The notes: generated by a model not told the origin, from the sequence alone. A stretch of DNA of 64,000 nucleotides from Temnothorax longispinosus (GCF_030848805.1 NC_092363.1:11452886-11516885), one strand, 5' to 3'. Positions 23,836-34,150 are shown, numbered from the stretch's first letter. Made by a program: numbers and translations.

Positions 23836-24158
23836 ATGAACGATCGCCGTTATCCCTCGCCCGAGGAATCGGACGATGAACTGCGCTGTCGCGAGCCCAT
23901 GCCCAAGTTTTCGTCCGATTCGGACGACGAATCGGCGAGAGTCGAAACACCGTTGTCGTCACACGCGTGTGCGTGGGTGGTGAAGGAGGACGCGCGATGG
24001 AATCTGGCTACCCATTATCTGCGGAGAGAGATCGGAGAGCGAACTGCGAGCGAGCGAGCGTGGATAGAGACGACAGTGGCAAACTCCGTTAGGGCGAACG
24101 ATTATATGCGTTGCCTGCCGCTCGAGTATTATCTTTATTTTGAGACGGTGGATGGAGG
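23836..24158 (+). pseudogene. TIR gene B, left copy, cut by an LTR
   Basis: The frame starts MNDRRYPSPEESDDEL and runs in parallel with the right copy at 48,511-48,885, with acidic N-terminus SSDSDDES and then WVVKEDARWNLATH. The solo LTR at 24,159 interrupts it after ETVDGG. The reading continues past the LTR at 24,597 for about 13 codons to the gap. The product is unrecognised. It could be the N-terminus of the polymerase reading frame or a separate small gene. Confidence 0.5.
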
Positions 24159-24592
24159 TGTTGTGTGGCAAAAGTCACCGCTCCCTAATTGCGACACCTA
24201 GCTATCAGCGTTACTTCCGGATCTTGCTAAACTCACCTGAGGTGGCATTCCGGGTTTTGCAAGTGGCTTCCAGGGCACTCACCCGGAAGCAAAAGCGCTG
24301 ACAGCTAAGTCAGCATCGCAGAAGCTAATGCGCAAGTGATAAAAGCCCGCCTTTCTGAGAAGCGGCGGGCAGTCTAGACCGAAAGGCGATATCGCGCACG
24401 ACCGAACGTTATCTACTCTATAGTGAACGCCCGCAAGTCAGGGCAGTGAAATAACAAAATATCTGTATCGTTCTACCAGCAAGTTTATTAAAAAGTTATT
24501 TAAACAAGAATCTGGCTACGTGTTTTCTCCATCCTCCCGGCGGATCCTAAAGAATCCCGTGCCGACCCTGCGAGCCAAGGTACGGCACAACA
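24159..24592 (+). mobile_element. Solo LTR with 4-bp target duplication
   Basis: The unit starts TGTTGTG and ends CACAACA, 434 bp, flanked by GAGG at 24,155-24,158 and 24,593-24,596. The other Maverick TIR has the uninterrupted site. A second member of the same LTR family is at 58,883-59,341, sharing the gcggcgggcagtc segment. Confidence 0.88.
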
Positions 24593-24635
24593 GAGGAGAG
24601 AAGATACGTAGGATTCAAACCTACAAGTCTCGTCG

Positions 24636-25135
24636 NNNNNNNNNNNNNNNNNNNNNNNNNNNNNNNNNNNNNNNNNNNNNNNNNNNNNNNNNNNNNNNNN
24701 NNNNNNNNNNNNNNNNNNNNNNNNNNNNNNNNNNNNNNNNNNNNNNNNNNNNNNNNNNNNNNNNNNNNNNNNNNNNNNNNNNNNNNNNNNNNNNNNNNNN
24801 NNNNNNNNNNNNNNNNNNNNNNNNNNNNNNNNNNNNNNNNNNNNNNNNNNNNNNNNNNNNNNNNNNNNNNNNNNNNNNNNNNNNNNNNNNNNNNNNNNNN
24901 NNNNNNNNNNNNNNNNNNNNNNNNNNNNNNNNNNNNNNNNNNNNNNNNNNNNNNNNNNNNNNNNNNNNNNNNNNNNNNNNNNNNNNNNNNNNNNNNNNNN
25001 NNNNNNNNNNNNNNNNNNNNNNNNNNNNNNNNNNNNNNNNNNNNNNNNNNNNNNNNNNNNNNNNNNNNNNNNNNNNNNNNNNNNNNNNNNNNNNNNNNNN
25101 NNNNNNNNNNNNNNNNNNNNNNNNNNNNNNNNNNN
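24636..25135. other. Scaffold gap, 500 N
   Basis: Exactly 500 unknown bases, a placeholder of arbitrary length. The inner end of the left TIR and the 5' part of a BEL element are missing here. Order and distance across it are not proven by sequence. Confidence 0.99.
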
Positions 25136-26845
25136 GTTGGTCTCACGTTGTGGGTAGCGAGAACCCCGCCGACATTGTTTCTAGAGGTATGAGTTTAGGC
25201 AAGCTCGCGACAGCACAGTTATGGTGGAATGGCCCTCCGTGGTTAAAACTCGAGCCAAATCATTGGCCAAATACAGATGCGATACATATTTCAGTTCCTG
25301 AACTAAAGGATAGCAAGGTAGTTTGTACCACGATCAAATTCGACTCTGATATATTTAATCATTTTTCGTCATACATAAAATTACTTCGCGTAACGGCTTA
25401 TTGTTTACGGTTTGTCAATAACTCGAGAAAAAACATAAATCAAAAACACACAGGATTATTATCTATAGATGAATTGAACAAATCACTACTCACACTCGTT
25501 AGAATAGTGCAAAGAATGCATTTCGCACCCGAAATTAATGATTTGGAACATCAAAAAACGGTGCGGTCTAATAGCAAAGTTTTATCGTTAAATCCATTTT
25601 TGGATGAACATCATATTTTACGTGTAGGGGGACGTTTAAAGAACTCCAAATTACATTACGAACACAAACATCCTATGTTGCTACCTAGCAACCATGCATT
25701 TACTCGCATGATAGTAATGCACGAACACGAAAGACATATGCATGCAGGACTAACTGGTACGTTAGCGGCAATTAGAACACGTTTCTGGCCATTAAATGGT
25801 CGTAGCACTTTAAGGAAAATAATTTTTCGATGCATGGTTTGTTTTCGAATAAATCCCAGTAGTGCGGATTATCAAATGGGAAACTTACCGGAACCTCGTT
25901 TAAACGCCGATAAACCATTTACAACAGTCGGAATAGATTTCGATGGGCCATTGCTGATTAAGGATGGCAAATTGAGAAACCGAAAGATCGTCAAATGTTA
26001 TCTATGCGTATTCGTTTGTTTTTCGACTAAAGCTGTACATCTGGAACTCGTTGGCGATTTGTTAAGCGACTCGTTTTTAAATGCACTCAAACGATTTGTG
26101 TCACGACGCGGTTTGTGCCAACACATTTATTCTGATAATGGCACTAACTTTGTTGGTGCTAACAATGAACTTAATGAAGTTTCTATGTGGTTAAATCGCA
26201 TAGATAAAAATGAAAAATTCGTACAATTTTGCACTCAGAACATGATACATTGGCACTTCATTCCGCCTCGTGCCCCTGATTTTGGAGGTCTTTGGGAAGC
26301 TGCGGTAAAAAGCGCGAAACATCACATTAACACAGAGAATTGTAGGTGACGCTCACCTAACGTTCGAAGAATTGTACACAGTGATCACAAAAATTGAAGC
26401 GATTATGAATTCTCGTCCGTTAATACCTATGTTCAATGATCCTAATGATATGGATATTCTAACGCCCGGACATTTTCTAATCGGTGAGCCATTCACAGCG
26501 GTACCACAATCATCCGTTGTAGAATTGCCTACTAATCGATTAAATCAATATCAACGTTTGCAACAGCTCATACAGCATTTTTGATCCCGATGGGCTAATG
26601 AATATCTTTCGCACTTACAACAACGTTCAAAATGGATGATTGACGTTCCGTCAAAAATCAAAATAGGTACTATGGTACTCGTGAAAGAGGACAATACTCC
26701 TCCGTTACATTGGAAGTTTGGACGTGTTGAATTACATCCCGGTGCTGACGGAGTAGTTCGCGTCGTTAGCATAAAAACGGTTACTGGGACATTAAAACGA
26801 TCACTGGGAAAAATATGTATACTACCCATTGATGAATCCCTGTGA
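25136..26845 (+). pseudogene. BEL/Pao pol 3' part (RNase H end, integrase)
   Basis: The open frame begins at the gap and runs to a TAG/TGA region at 26,347, then continues in other frames to 26,845. It contains VGSENPADIVSRG (RNase H end) and HHILRVGGRLKNS (integrase zinc domain). The integrase core shows VGIDFDGPL (first D), SDNGTNFVGA (second D) and APDFGGLWEAAVKSAKHH (E). The later parts include MNSRPLIPMFNDPND and TPGHFLIG. Its 5' LTR and most of pol are lost in the gap. It lies inside the Maverick as a later insertion. Confidence 0.85.
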
Positions 26846-27824
26846 TAACTACGAGTAATTTAGCACTAAGGAATCGGTTTATCACCGTGCAATGTAATAA
26901 GCAATATTTGTATTTAGATCCGATTCTGACTTGAACATAGTCATTTATTAAGTTAGCGTTCTCTATTTAATAGAAATAAGTTGTTGTTCAGTTTGACTGA
27001 TAAAGTCTATTCGAGCGATAGTACGTAAGTGAACCAATATGTTCTTTGTTTATTATTTCAGCGCAATAATATTAACATATTGTTACGCCCGTGCTGTACG
27101 ACCGTGCCGTGCGCTCATACGAGTCGCCCCGTAGAGAGAAGTCGCGAATCGTCCTTAGCGACGACGGTTGTCATGTATCATCGACTGTCAGATTACGCTC
27201 TGGGATTCCGTCACGCTCGGACGTGTTTGCCCGAGCTCCTGTGTATCGAGTTCATTAATAAACGAGTTCCTTTCTTTCCTATAACTGTGACGATTTCTTC
27301 GGAGTGTGTGCCGGAGTACGCGTCGCGCGTGAGAGAGTGTGAGTGCGAGTGATCTGGACGCGCGACGAGCGTAACAATATTATTTTGTAGCTCTTATGCG
27401 TATTATTTCCGCGCATTACTCAAAGCGTTCGTTTCATTTCATTTATTTGATTGATATGATTTGCCTAATCGCCAGGGCTGTTGGCTTAATATACTTATTT
27501 TGAAAGCGGTCCTTTCAAGAGGCGCGGTATGTTCCGAACTCGTAGTTCGTACGTTTATACGTCGCGGTCGCCTGTGGATAACTGTGATTGCGAATCATTA
27601 GTTTATGCGATCTTAATAGATGGCGTTTTTAAGTTTGTAGCGTGGACTCTATCGACCCGCGTATTATCGACCTCAGATTCCGCTCAGCTCTCGCGTGTGT
27701 CACTTTGCTCCGCGTGCACATTATAATAAAGAGTGTTCCTTGTTTAAAAGCGTTGTCATTTACAACCGCATCATATATCGTCAAGAGGTAATACCGATCT
27801 CCAGGCAATCCAGATCATACAACA
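26841..27824 (+). mobile_element. BEL 3' LTR (with a nested Gypsy LTR)
   Basis: It begins TGTGATAACTACG at the pol stop and ends near catacAACA, where the metalloprotease reading frame becomes sensible. An aataaa lies at 27,725. The boundaries are estimated because the 5' LTR is not available for comparison. A 296-bp LTR is nested inside. Confidence 0.5.
27081..27376 (+). mobile_element. Nested solo LTR, Gypsy-like, TSD ATAT
   Basis: It starts TGTTACGCCC and ends GAGCGTAACA, 296 bp, and is flanked by ATAT on both sides (27,077-27,080 and 27,377-27,380). The length and ends resemble the Gypsy LTR at 59,611-59,905. Confidence 0.8.
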
Positions 27825-28553
27825 AAAAAATACAGATGTTCTGCGCTTATTGTGCGGCAATCCGAGAGAGTGGCCGATCTCGTGCGTCATCGTGTAATGC
27901 AGGGAGAACTTATCCGCGGGATGTTTTCCGACGTGAATATGCCACGGCTCATCCCCGTCGACGTGTACCTCGGAGACGAACCCCGCTTCGTCAGTCGGGA
28001 AATACGCGTGGACGAGCACGTTACCGGGACCGTCGAATTTAGCCGAACAATTTGGGCCGTTTGCGTTGATATTCGTGTTACCGTGACGTAGGGTTCGCCA
28101 AGATATTATAATGTCGGGATTCGTTTCGGAGCGTTCGAACGTCAATGCCGAATGCTGAGACCACAGGTCGAACGCGGCCTGCGCGGTATTCAACTCGTCC
28201 TGGGTGGCTACGTAAAAATGCCACGTCAGGTGAGTCCTCGGCCATTTGGATAGACTCGCTCTCGTTCCGTGCTTCAGGATATTTTGGAAACCACATCGCG
28301 ATTTACGCATCAATTGCAGCGTTTGGTTGTCGAGCGATCCATCGCCGGGCAGACCGTAATATCGTTGAAATTCCTCGATGGCGTTGCGAAGAACGTCGTT
28401 TCGTCTCTGAGCCGGAAACGCGTCCACATCTTCGGTCAGATATCCGTATTTCTGCAGGTAATCGATCGTATGTGCGTAATTCTCGTCCGTGGGATTGATG
28501 CACCTCGCGGTGATAAAACACGCGTTTAACGCGATTACGCGCGCGAGCCACAT
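27825..28553 (-). pseudogene. Matrix-metalloprotease-like protein, 3' truncated
   Basis: I chose the ATG at 28,553 because it begins a signal-peptide-like stretch (MWLARVIALNACFITARC). A peptidoglycan-binding-like propeptide domain follows (about residues 20-80) with EFQRYYGLPGDGSLDNQT. A cysteine-switch-like KSRCGFQN comes next, with C87 placed to hold the zymogen inactive. The catalytic domain ends with the zinc motif HEIGHSLGLPH (H224, E225, H228, H234). The family is matrixin (M10A). The BEL LTR at 27,824 removes everything after the zinc motif, including the Met-turn. No haemopexin domain is seen. The gene lacks introns and lies between the Maverick TIR and capsid gene, so it is probably a Maverick cargo gene; a host exon captured by rearrangement is the alternative. 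Confidence 0.8.
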
Positions 28554-28594
28554 CGTCGATAACGAGAAAGAGCGAGAGAAACGGCGGAACTGCG

Positions 28595-29060
28595 ATGACG
28601 GCGTCTCGCGATATGAGCGCGATTGCCACGCGCGGTCTACACGGTGACGCTCGTTGCTGATAGCGCGGACAGGTGGCGGCGGGGTCTCGGGGCGGAAGAA
28701 ATGCGTCGATTCCGGCGGGTGAGTCCGTTTGATAAAAAATGCATTTCTTTCTCTGTGCAAAGGATAATTTTTTAAAATAGTTTTTTATTACACAATGTCC
28801 TGCTTCTTTTATTAGCGATGACGGTGCGTCGCGATATAAACGCGATCGCGACGCGCGGTCAACGTGGGATGATCGTTAGCGATAGCGCGGACAGGCGGCG
28901 GCGGGGGTCTCGGGGTGGAAAAATGCGTCGGCGATTCCGGTGGACTTTGGTCGGTTTGATAAAAAAGAAACGCAATTTCTCTCTCTCTATGCAAAACGCT
29001 ATTTTTATATATATATAAATATTGTAAATAGTTTTCATCGCGCAATATCCTTCTTTGATT
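28595..29060. repeat. Direct duplication upstream of the metalloprotease gene
   Basis: Positions about 28,595-28,800 and 28,810-29,060 share the order gcgatat, gatagcgcggacaggyggcggcggg, aaatgcgtcg and a tttgataaaaaa run. The copies have diverged. The duplicated unit covers the 5' leader and probable promoter of the metalloprotease gene. Confidence 0.65.
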
Positions 29061-29225
29061 GCACATCCCTTCTTTGATCGCACATCCTTATTTGATTGCA
29101 CATCCTCGATATATATGTATAAGGACTCGAGGCTAGACTTGTGCGTAGTCCAACCACAGTAGTCTTTCGAGCTATATAGTGACGTGATTTGTTTATAAAA
29201 AAACGCAATAGATAAAATTTCCAAA

Positions 29226-29845
29226 TTGAAAGGAGTCTGTGACTTGCTGCAAATTCAAGTTTTGTCCGTAGCTAGGGCTACGGACGACTTACACGAGGCG
29301 ATGCTGCAGCTGCAGCATCGCCACAGGAATATCATTGATAGAGCGCCGCCCTGTCTGGAAGTAACGATTCGCGTTGACGAGGACGCACGGATGTTCGATC
29401 GAATGTAAGTTTACATATATTTATTTATATTGTTATATCAAAAATAAAAAAACAGTATTTACATATAATTATTTATATAAACATTTATATATTCATTTAT
29501 CATGTATATATTCATTTTGATATATTCATTTATACATTCAGTTATTAATAATATGTATTTTTTTTGCGCAGACGACTCATCCTATCGGTGTTGAAAAAAT
29601 CGAGGAATCACATGCGTTTATACGCTGCTCGGATTCGCAGCATGTATCGGGATGCTGCGCGACTCGATACATCGACGGAGCAGCTTCGCGATACATGTTG
29701 CGACGACGATGGCGACGGCGAAGACGGCAACGGTGAGGACGGCTTTTCGAGCCCTTTCACGTATATCCGCGCGCCGGGCGTCTCTCCTCTCTCGCCCAGG
29801 TCGTCGCACACCGCGCGTCGAATAATCGACCTGGCTAGGCGATAG
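29226..29845 (+). CDS. Candidate two-exon gene, unrecognised
   Basis: Exon 1 (29,226-29,404) encodes about 60 residues with a helical segment ATDDLHEAMLQLQHRHRN. It ends at a good donor, GTAAGT at 29,405. A pyrimidine-rich tract and CAG precede exon 2 at 29,572. Exon 2 stays in phase and reads RLILSVLKKSRNHMRLYAAR, then an acidic run, to a stop at 29,845. Joined length would be about 150 residues. The 3' half overlaps the minus-strand gene at 29,608-30,086, so one of the two may be a shadow there. The phase match across a GT-AG intron supports a real gene; I recognise no family. Confidence 0.4.
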
Positions 29846-30086
29846 TCCACGTCCCCGTCTTTCCAACGGAGGCCGTGATGGTTCGCCATCAGCCAGTTAG
29901 CCCTTGCTTTCTCGGCGCTCGTGAGAAGGTCCCACGCCATCGGCGCGCGCGAAACACGTGATGCGCAAGTTCGCGCGTTTCGCTTCAGAGCACGGCCACC
30001 TCCTTCGCGACGAATCTGTCGTTCACCACGAATCCCTGCAGGTCGACGAAGATCGTCGTCGTCGTCGTCGTTGCCGCTGCGGCCAT
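29608..30086 (-). pseudogene. Maverick-associated gene of unknown function, broken
   Basis: From an ATG at 30,086 the frame reads a threonine run, then IFVDLQGFVVNDRFVAKEVA, and meets a TGA after about 33 codons (about 29,985). The similarity continues in another frame with PMAWDLLTSAEKARANWL, MANHHGLRW and GARIYVKGLEK. This pattern resembles a family I associate with arthropod mobile elements, possibly with an RNase H/exonuclease-like fold (the VDxQG start). That is a weak recollection, not a demonstrated match. The gene lies just downstream of the capsid gene on the same strand. One stop and at least one frameshift make it a pseudogene. Confidence 0.45.
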
Positions 30087-30221
30087 TGAGTCGGTGCGCG
30101 TCGAACAATTCATACCCAAGCTGCTCGTTTTTAACGGGATCTGAGGAACGATCGAAGGGGATTCCCGTATTTATATATCTCCCGTTTCCGGGATGTGGTG
30201 TCCTACAATCGCATTTTTCCG

Positions 30222-31479
30222 TTAGATAATTTTGCGCACCACGTTGGTCAGTGAACCGTACTCGATGACGCGATCGTGAACGATGAGACAAAAGGCGGTG
30301 GTCTTTGGCGGAACGTTTTCCTTGCATTCGAATTCGATGCGCACGTCTACGGTGGCGCTCTTCACAGCTTTATTTTGGCGGGAATAATCGATCACCACGA
30401 GCGGAGCTACCCACGCGAATTCGCGCGGGGAGAAGAGCGCGTCGTCGCGACTGTCCCCGTAGTACGCTCCTCAAAATTTCGCGTACATCTCGTACAGCAC
30501 GGCGAACTTGTCGCTCTCGAAATCCGCGTTCACGTCGTCGTAGGGATAGAATTCCGAGTTGAGATACAATTTCACGTTGGCGAGCGCGCAATGATCGAAC
30601 CTCGAGGAGTCCTCCGTGAATTCGTTTCGCCGTCCGGTCGAATATGACGTATCGCGGCTTCTCCAACTGCGGCGCGGCTTTCACGGCCCACAAATGCTTG
30701 ATCGTGCTCTGCAGCAGGGGAAATTCGTACAGGTCCCAAGAGCGGAAGCCCGCGCTCAGAAATCGTCCGCTCTCCAACGTTCGCAATAGCGACAATTTAG
30801 TCACGTCGTTTAACGCCACGTGCGGCATACGCCATTGCACCTTCAGTAGCGTAATTTTAGGATTTTTGGCCGGATCTCTCGGCACGATTTTTTTCGAATC
30901 TACGACGCAGTTGTGGTCGCTACGAGAGCGTATCAGGATAAGCTCGTGTCGCGCGTTTATCACCACGCGTTTGTAGTCCTCGCAGAAACCCAAGAGAATA
31001 TTCAAAGGCACGCAAAAGTTGAATTGATGGGATGGGCTGTTCAGATTCGATTCGTTCGTCGGATAACACCATCCGGCGTTCTGCAGTCTCCTGGCTCGTT
31101 CGGCGGTCAGCAACACGTAGTTCTTTATTGTGCTGGTTATTTCGACGTTTCTACACCGGTCGATCTCCACGCCGTCAAGTTCGTATCGAATCTCGTCGAA
31201 CATAAACGCGACGCAGTTGTTGACCAATTTCGCGTATTGCCTTTGATCGTCCCTCGCCTCTGACGTCGCCGCGCCGCCGGCGTCGTCATAGAGTCGTCCC
31301 TCGACGTACAGGAAACTGTCGCACAGCAGTGTATACAGATTCTGCTGCTGTATGGGTATTCGTATCTCGTCGTTGTGCCCGAACGTCGTGTTGACGTACG
31401 GGTTATACGTGTGAGTCTCGATTCCGACGATGCGCTCGTCGAAGATCGGCTCACCGCCGATACTCAGAATGTCGGTCAT
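30222..31479 (-). pseudogene. Maverick major capsid protein (double jelly-roll), broken
   Basis: The start is taken at the MTDILSIGGEP methionine (31,479); an earlier in-frame start at 31,524 is possible. Segments typical of Polinton capsids follow: YNPYVNTTFGHNDEIRIPIQ, DSFLYVEGRLYDD, NNCVAFMFDEIRYELDGVEI, IKNYVLLTAERARRL and FNFCVPLNILLGFCEDYKRV (about residues 30-200), then LWAVKAAPQLEKPRYVIFD. The family protein forms the hexon of an icosahedral shell. The frame shifts near 30,620; the C-terminal part runs in another frame and contains a TGA near 30,470 before the natural end at 30,222. Total length would be about 420 residues, usual for the family. The copy cannot make a full capsid protein. 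Confidence 0.82.
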
Positions 31480-31696
31480 GGTCTTTTCTTTCTTCGATGT
31501 GGAAACGACGCGGCGGCGAAGCATTTATCACGGCGAGACCCAGCGATCGTAGGAACCTAACGTTGGTGTTGCTGAGAACGGCTTTCCTTTTTCCTCCTCC
31601 ACCGCCTCTTCTCTTTCTTACACTTTTGATTTCGTCGTAGAACGGGCTAGCTCGCTCGTTCGTGCAATCCGCGTTCGATCCGTTCAGAACGAGCAT
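31451..31696 (-). CDS. Small Maverick ORF upstream of the capsid gene
   Basis: An 81-codon frame begins MLVLNGSNADCTNE, has a basic glycine-rich stretch SVRKRRGGGGGKRKAVLS and then TNVRFLRSLGLAV. It overlaps the capsid start by about 28 bases, an arrangement typical of compact viral gene order. I recognise no domain. The basic tract suggests DNA or RNA binding, but this is only composition. Confidence 0.4.
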   Translation of the reverse strand: MLVLNGSNADCTNERASPFYDEIKSVRKRRGGGGGKRKAVLSNTNVRFLRSLGLAVINASPPRRFHIEERKDHDRHSEYRR

Positions 31697-31732
31697 CTCT
31701 CTTCAGATCGCGGAGATACGCGCACACACACA

Positions 31733-32653
31733 CTAACCGCGGCAACGACGTACGTGCAGTCTAATCGTTATCTTCTCGCCGCGAAAGTCGATCAATCGAT
31801 CGTTCTGATCCACAATTCGCACCGTGATATCGGTGACGTTTCGCGCGACGATCGGGAGGTAAATGATCTGCGTCGGAGTCTCCGACAGTTTATATCCCGG
31901 TGGAACTTTCGGCGCGAATTCGTGTATCGCGTGCACCGAGCGTCCGTTGCTGTATGCTCCCGTGGTGATGCTGCATTCGATGCGAATTATGTTCACGGTC
32001 ATGACGTCAACGGGTCCGTCGGAAACGTACCATTTGTTCGGTTTTAGGATACGATCGCGCGAGAAACCCAAAAAAGAACCGATATTGTTCGGTTTTGTAA
32101 AATTCACTCTGTAGGCGCATTTTATCTCGCTCCTCATGGTATTCTCGTTGGCGCGAAGAGCGAGTATTGTTCTCCCACCACCGTCATCGTCGTCGTTCTT
32201 GCCGTTGTCCTCGTATATGCCATAACCGTCGTCATCGTCGTCGTCGTCTTTGCCCTCGTATATGCGACAACCGTCGTTATCATCGTCGTCGTCGTCGTCG
32301 TCCTTCTCCGTTTGGTTTTTTTCTTTTACCCGTCCAGCGCCATCAGCCTGCAGTTTTTCTCTCTTCTCTTTCTTTTTCTCTCTCTCGCGGGCGCGACGTT
32401 CGCGATGAAGAAAAGCGGCGCGCAGATATCTGCTCACGGCTTGCAGCTTGTACGACCCTTCCGAAACGACGATCTTCCGGTCGTCCTCGCCGAAGTAGAA
32501 TTGATTGTTCGCCGGCGTAACGTTCGGTATCAAGTTGTACGTCTCAAAAGTCGCCAAACCCAGCTCGTACTCGCCGTCGCTTAGATCCAAAGCGGGAAAA
32601 TGACTCGCCGCGAAAACGCTGCTGGTTCCGGTTAACGTGAGCGTCAGCGACAT
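31733..32653 (-). CDS. Maverick penton-like minor capsid protein
   Basis: Starting at the internal methionine (32,653) the protein reads MSLTLTLTGTSSVFAASHFP, then YELGLATFETYNLIPNV and FYFGEDDRKIVVSEGSYKLQ. These match Polinton minor capsid N-termini. A low-complexity insert of lysine/glutamate and poly-aspartate fills roughly residues 85-180. The C-terminal jelly-roll part contains FTKPNNIGSFLGFS, NIIRIECSITTGAYSNG, HEFAPKVPPGYKLSE and DQNDRLIDFRGEKITIRLH. The family protein would sit at capsid vertices. It is read in one frame with the upstream protease; whether it is made as a fusion is unknown. The acidic insert is unusual. Confidence 0.78.
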   Translation of the reverse strand: MSLTLTLTGTSSVFAASHFPALDLSDGEYELGLATFETYNLIPNVTPANNQFYFGEDDRKIVVSEGSYKLQAVSRYLRAAFLHRERRAREREKKKEKREKLQADGAGRVKEKNQTEKDDDDDDDDNDGCRIYEGKDDDDDDDGYGIYEDNGKNDDDDGGGRTILALRANENTMRSEIKCAYRVNFTKPNNIGSFLGFSRDRILKPNKWYVSDGPVDVMTVNIIRIECSITTGAYSNGRSVHAIHEFAPKVPPGYKLSETPTQIIYLPIVARNVTDITVRIVDQNDRLIDFRGEKITIRLHVRRCRG

Positions 32654-33052
32654 CGCGAAGAAATCGCAGGCACAGCTGTCCGCAGATTCTCTGCCGAACG
32701 TATGAAACGCGCGACGATTGTACGTCACGATCGCGCTCTCGCTGTCACCGCCGAGATATCGCGCGAGATCCCTCAGCGGACGAAGATTTCCGAACGCGTC
32801 GAAGTAGATCGCCGCGTTCCCTTTCCTCGCGTAAGCGACCCAATACGTGCCCGGACCCGCCGCGTCGTCGAGATTCACGATGCCGCACTCCGCGTGTCGC
32901 ACCCTCGTCGACAGAGCGTCGCGCATGAACACCCCGCGGAAGAACGGTATGCGTAGGCGACGCGCCGATCGATCGAGCTGCTCGTTCGTCGTAACGCCGG
33001 CGCCGTACGGCGGCAGATCCGACGTCGCCGCTAACGTCGCCTTTTTCCGCAA
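32654..33052 (-). pseudogene. Adenain-like cysteine protease, fused and atypical
   Basis: The frame has about 133 codons before the penton methionine. It contains IPFFRGVFMRDAL (about residues 35-47), AECGIVNLDD (55-63), GTYWVAYARKGNAAIYFDAFGNL (68-90) and the region around SCACDFF (126-132). These are the ordered motifs of the adenovirus/Polinton maturation protease, which processes capsid proteins. The position where the family has the catalytic histidine is a tyrosine (residue 70). The segment around the nucleophilic cysteine is shortened and runs straight into the penton reading frame. The enzyme is therefore probably inactive. Confidence 0.75.
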
Positions 33053-33059
33053 AATTTTT

Positions 33060-34150
33060 TTGAAACTTTTTTAGGCACGGTAGTGAGTTCGATTCGCGAC
33101 ACGAAAAAGTGTAACAAAAGTGAAACTTCTTTGGTACGGTAGTAAGTTTGATTGTGCGACACGAAAAGTATAACGAAAATTTGACCAATAGGCGTACAGC
33201 GTTGGTAAGACGGTTCTTCTTCTGGCACGGTAGTAAGTTTGATTATGCGACACGACAAGTGTAACGAAAATTCGATCAATAGGCGTACGAAATGAAACTT
33301 CTTTGGTACGGTAGTAAGTTCGATTGTGCGACACGGAAAGTGTAACGAAAATTCGACCAACAGGCGTACGAAATGAAACTTCTTTGGTACGGTAGTAAGT
33401 TCGATTGTGCGACACGGAAAGTGTAACGAAAATTCGACCAATGGGTGTACGAAATGAAACTTCTTTAAATAAATATTTTAATTACCACTTTTGCAACTCT
33501 GGTTTCAACACAGCAGTTGTTATTAACCCTGAGCGTCTATATGTTTTCTTTTCTTTATTTTGGCACGGTAGTAAGTTCAATTTTGCGACACAAAAAAGCG
33601 TCACGAATTTTGCGACATGAATTTTGCGACACAAATTTTGCGACACAAAAAGTAATGGCAAAGCCCTTGCCTTCAGAAGTTTCACTTCTAACGCGCGTGG
33701 CGACCACGCGTCCATTTTTTTTTTAAGTGAAACTTTTTTAGGCACGGCAGTGAGTTCGATTCGCGACACGAAAAAGTGTAACGGAAGTGAAACTTCTTTG
33801 GTACGGTAGTAAGTTCGATTGTGCGACACGAAAAGTGTAACGAAAATTTGACCAATAGGCGTACGGCGTTGGCGAGACGGTTCTTCTTCTGGGACGGTAG
33901 TAAGTTCGATTATGCGACACGAAAAGTGTAACGAAAATTCGACCAATAGGCGTACAAAATGAAACTTCTTTGGTACGGTAGTAAGTTCGATTATGCAACA
34001 CGAAAAAACGTCACGAAATAGTGTCACGAAAATTCGATCAACAGGCGTACAAAGTGAAACTCCTTTTGGATCGGTTAGTAAATTCGATTTTGCGACTCGA
34101 AAACGCGTCACGAAAATTCGATCAAGCGTACGGCACTGGCGAGACGGATA
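33060..34150. repeat. Intergenic tandem array, left (inverted to the right array)
   Basis: About nine imperfect units of roughly 100 bp carry the core aacttctttggtacggtagt, then gcgacacgaaaa and caataggcgtacg. Continuous frames across it are products of the repeat period. The array lies upstream of the protease gene. Its reverse complement is at 39,870-40,290. Positions 33,640-33,710 also match 39,700-39,760 inversely. Confidence 0.85.

Larger units (their letters stand above)
20925..24635 (+). repeat. Left Maverick TIR, interrupted twice
   Basis: This aligns in inverse orientation to 48,528-50,517. The match is interrupted by the pogo element (21,616-23,249) and the solo LTR (24,159-24,592). 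It continues to the scaffold gap at 24,636, so its inner limit is unknown. It includes a (GA)n run at 21,547-21,604. About four imperfect repeats based on cgcgttatcgaccgcgttat lie at 21,286-21,500. Confidence 0.88.

Noticed and set aside
24520..26349. A long open frame of about 609 codons across the gap
   Set aside because: It consists largely of Ns; the left part is LTR/TIR sequence and only the right part is BEL pol.
27825..28553. An ordinary host MMP gene
   Set aside because: Single uninterrupted frame, no haemopexin exons, and located inside the Maverick; not fully excluded.
33031..34111. Long minus-strand frames of 114-209 codons
   Set aside because: They are translations of the roughly 100-bp tandem array, repeating the same phrase; not proteins.
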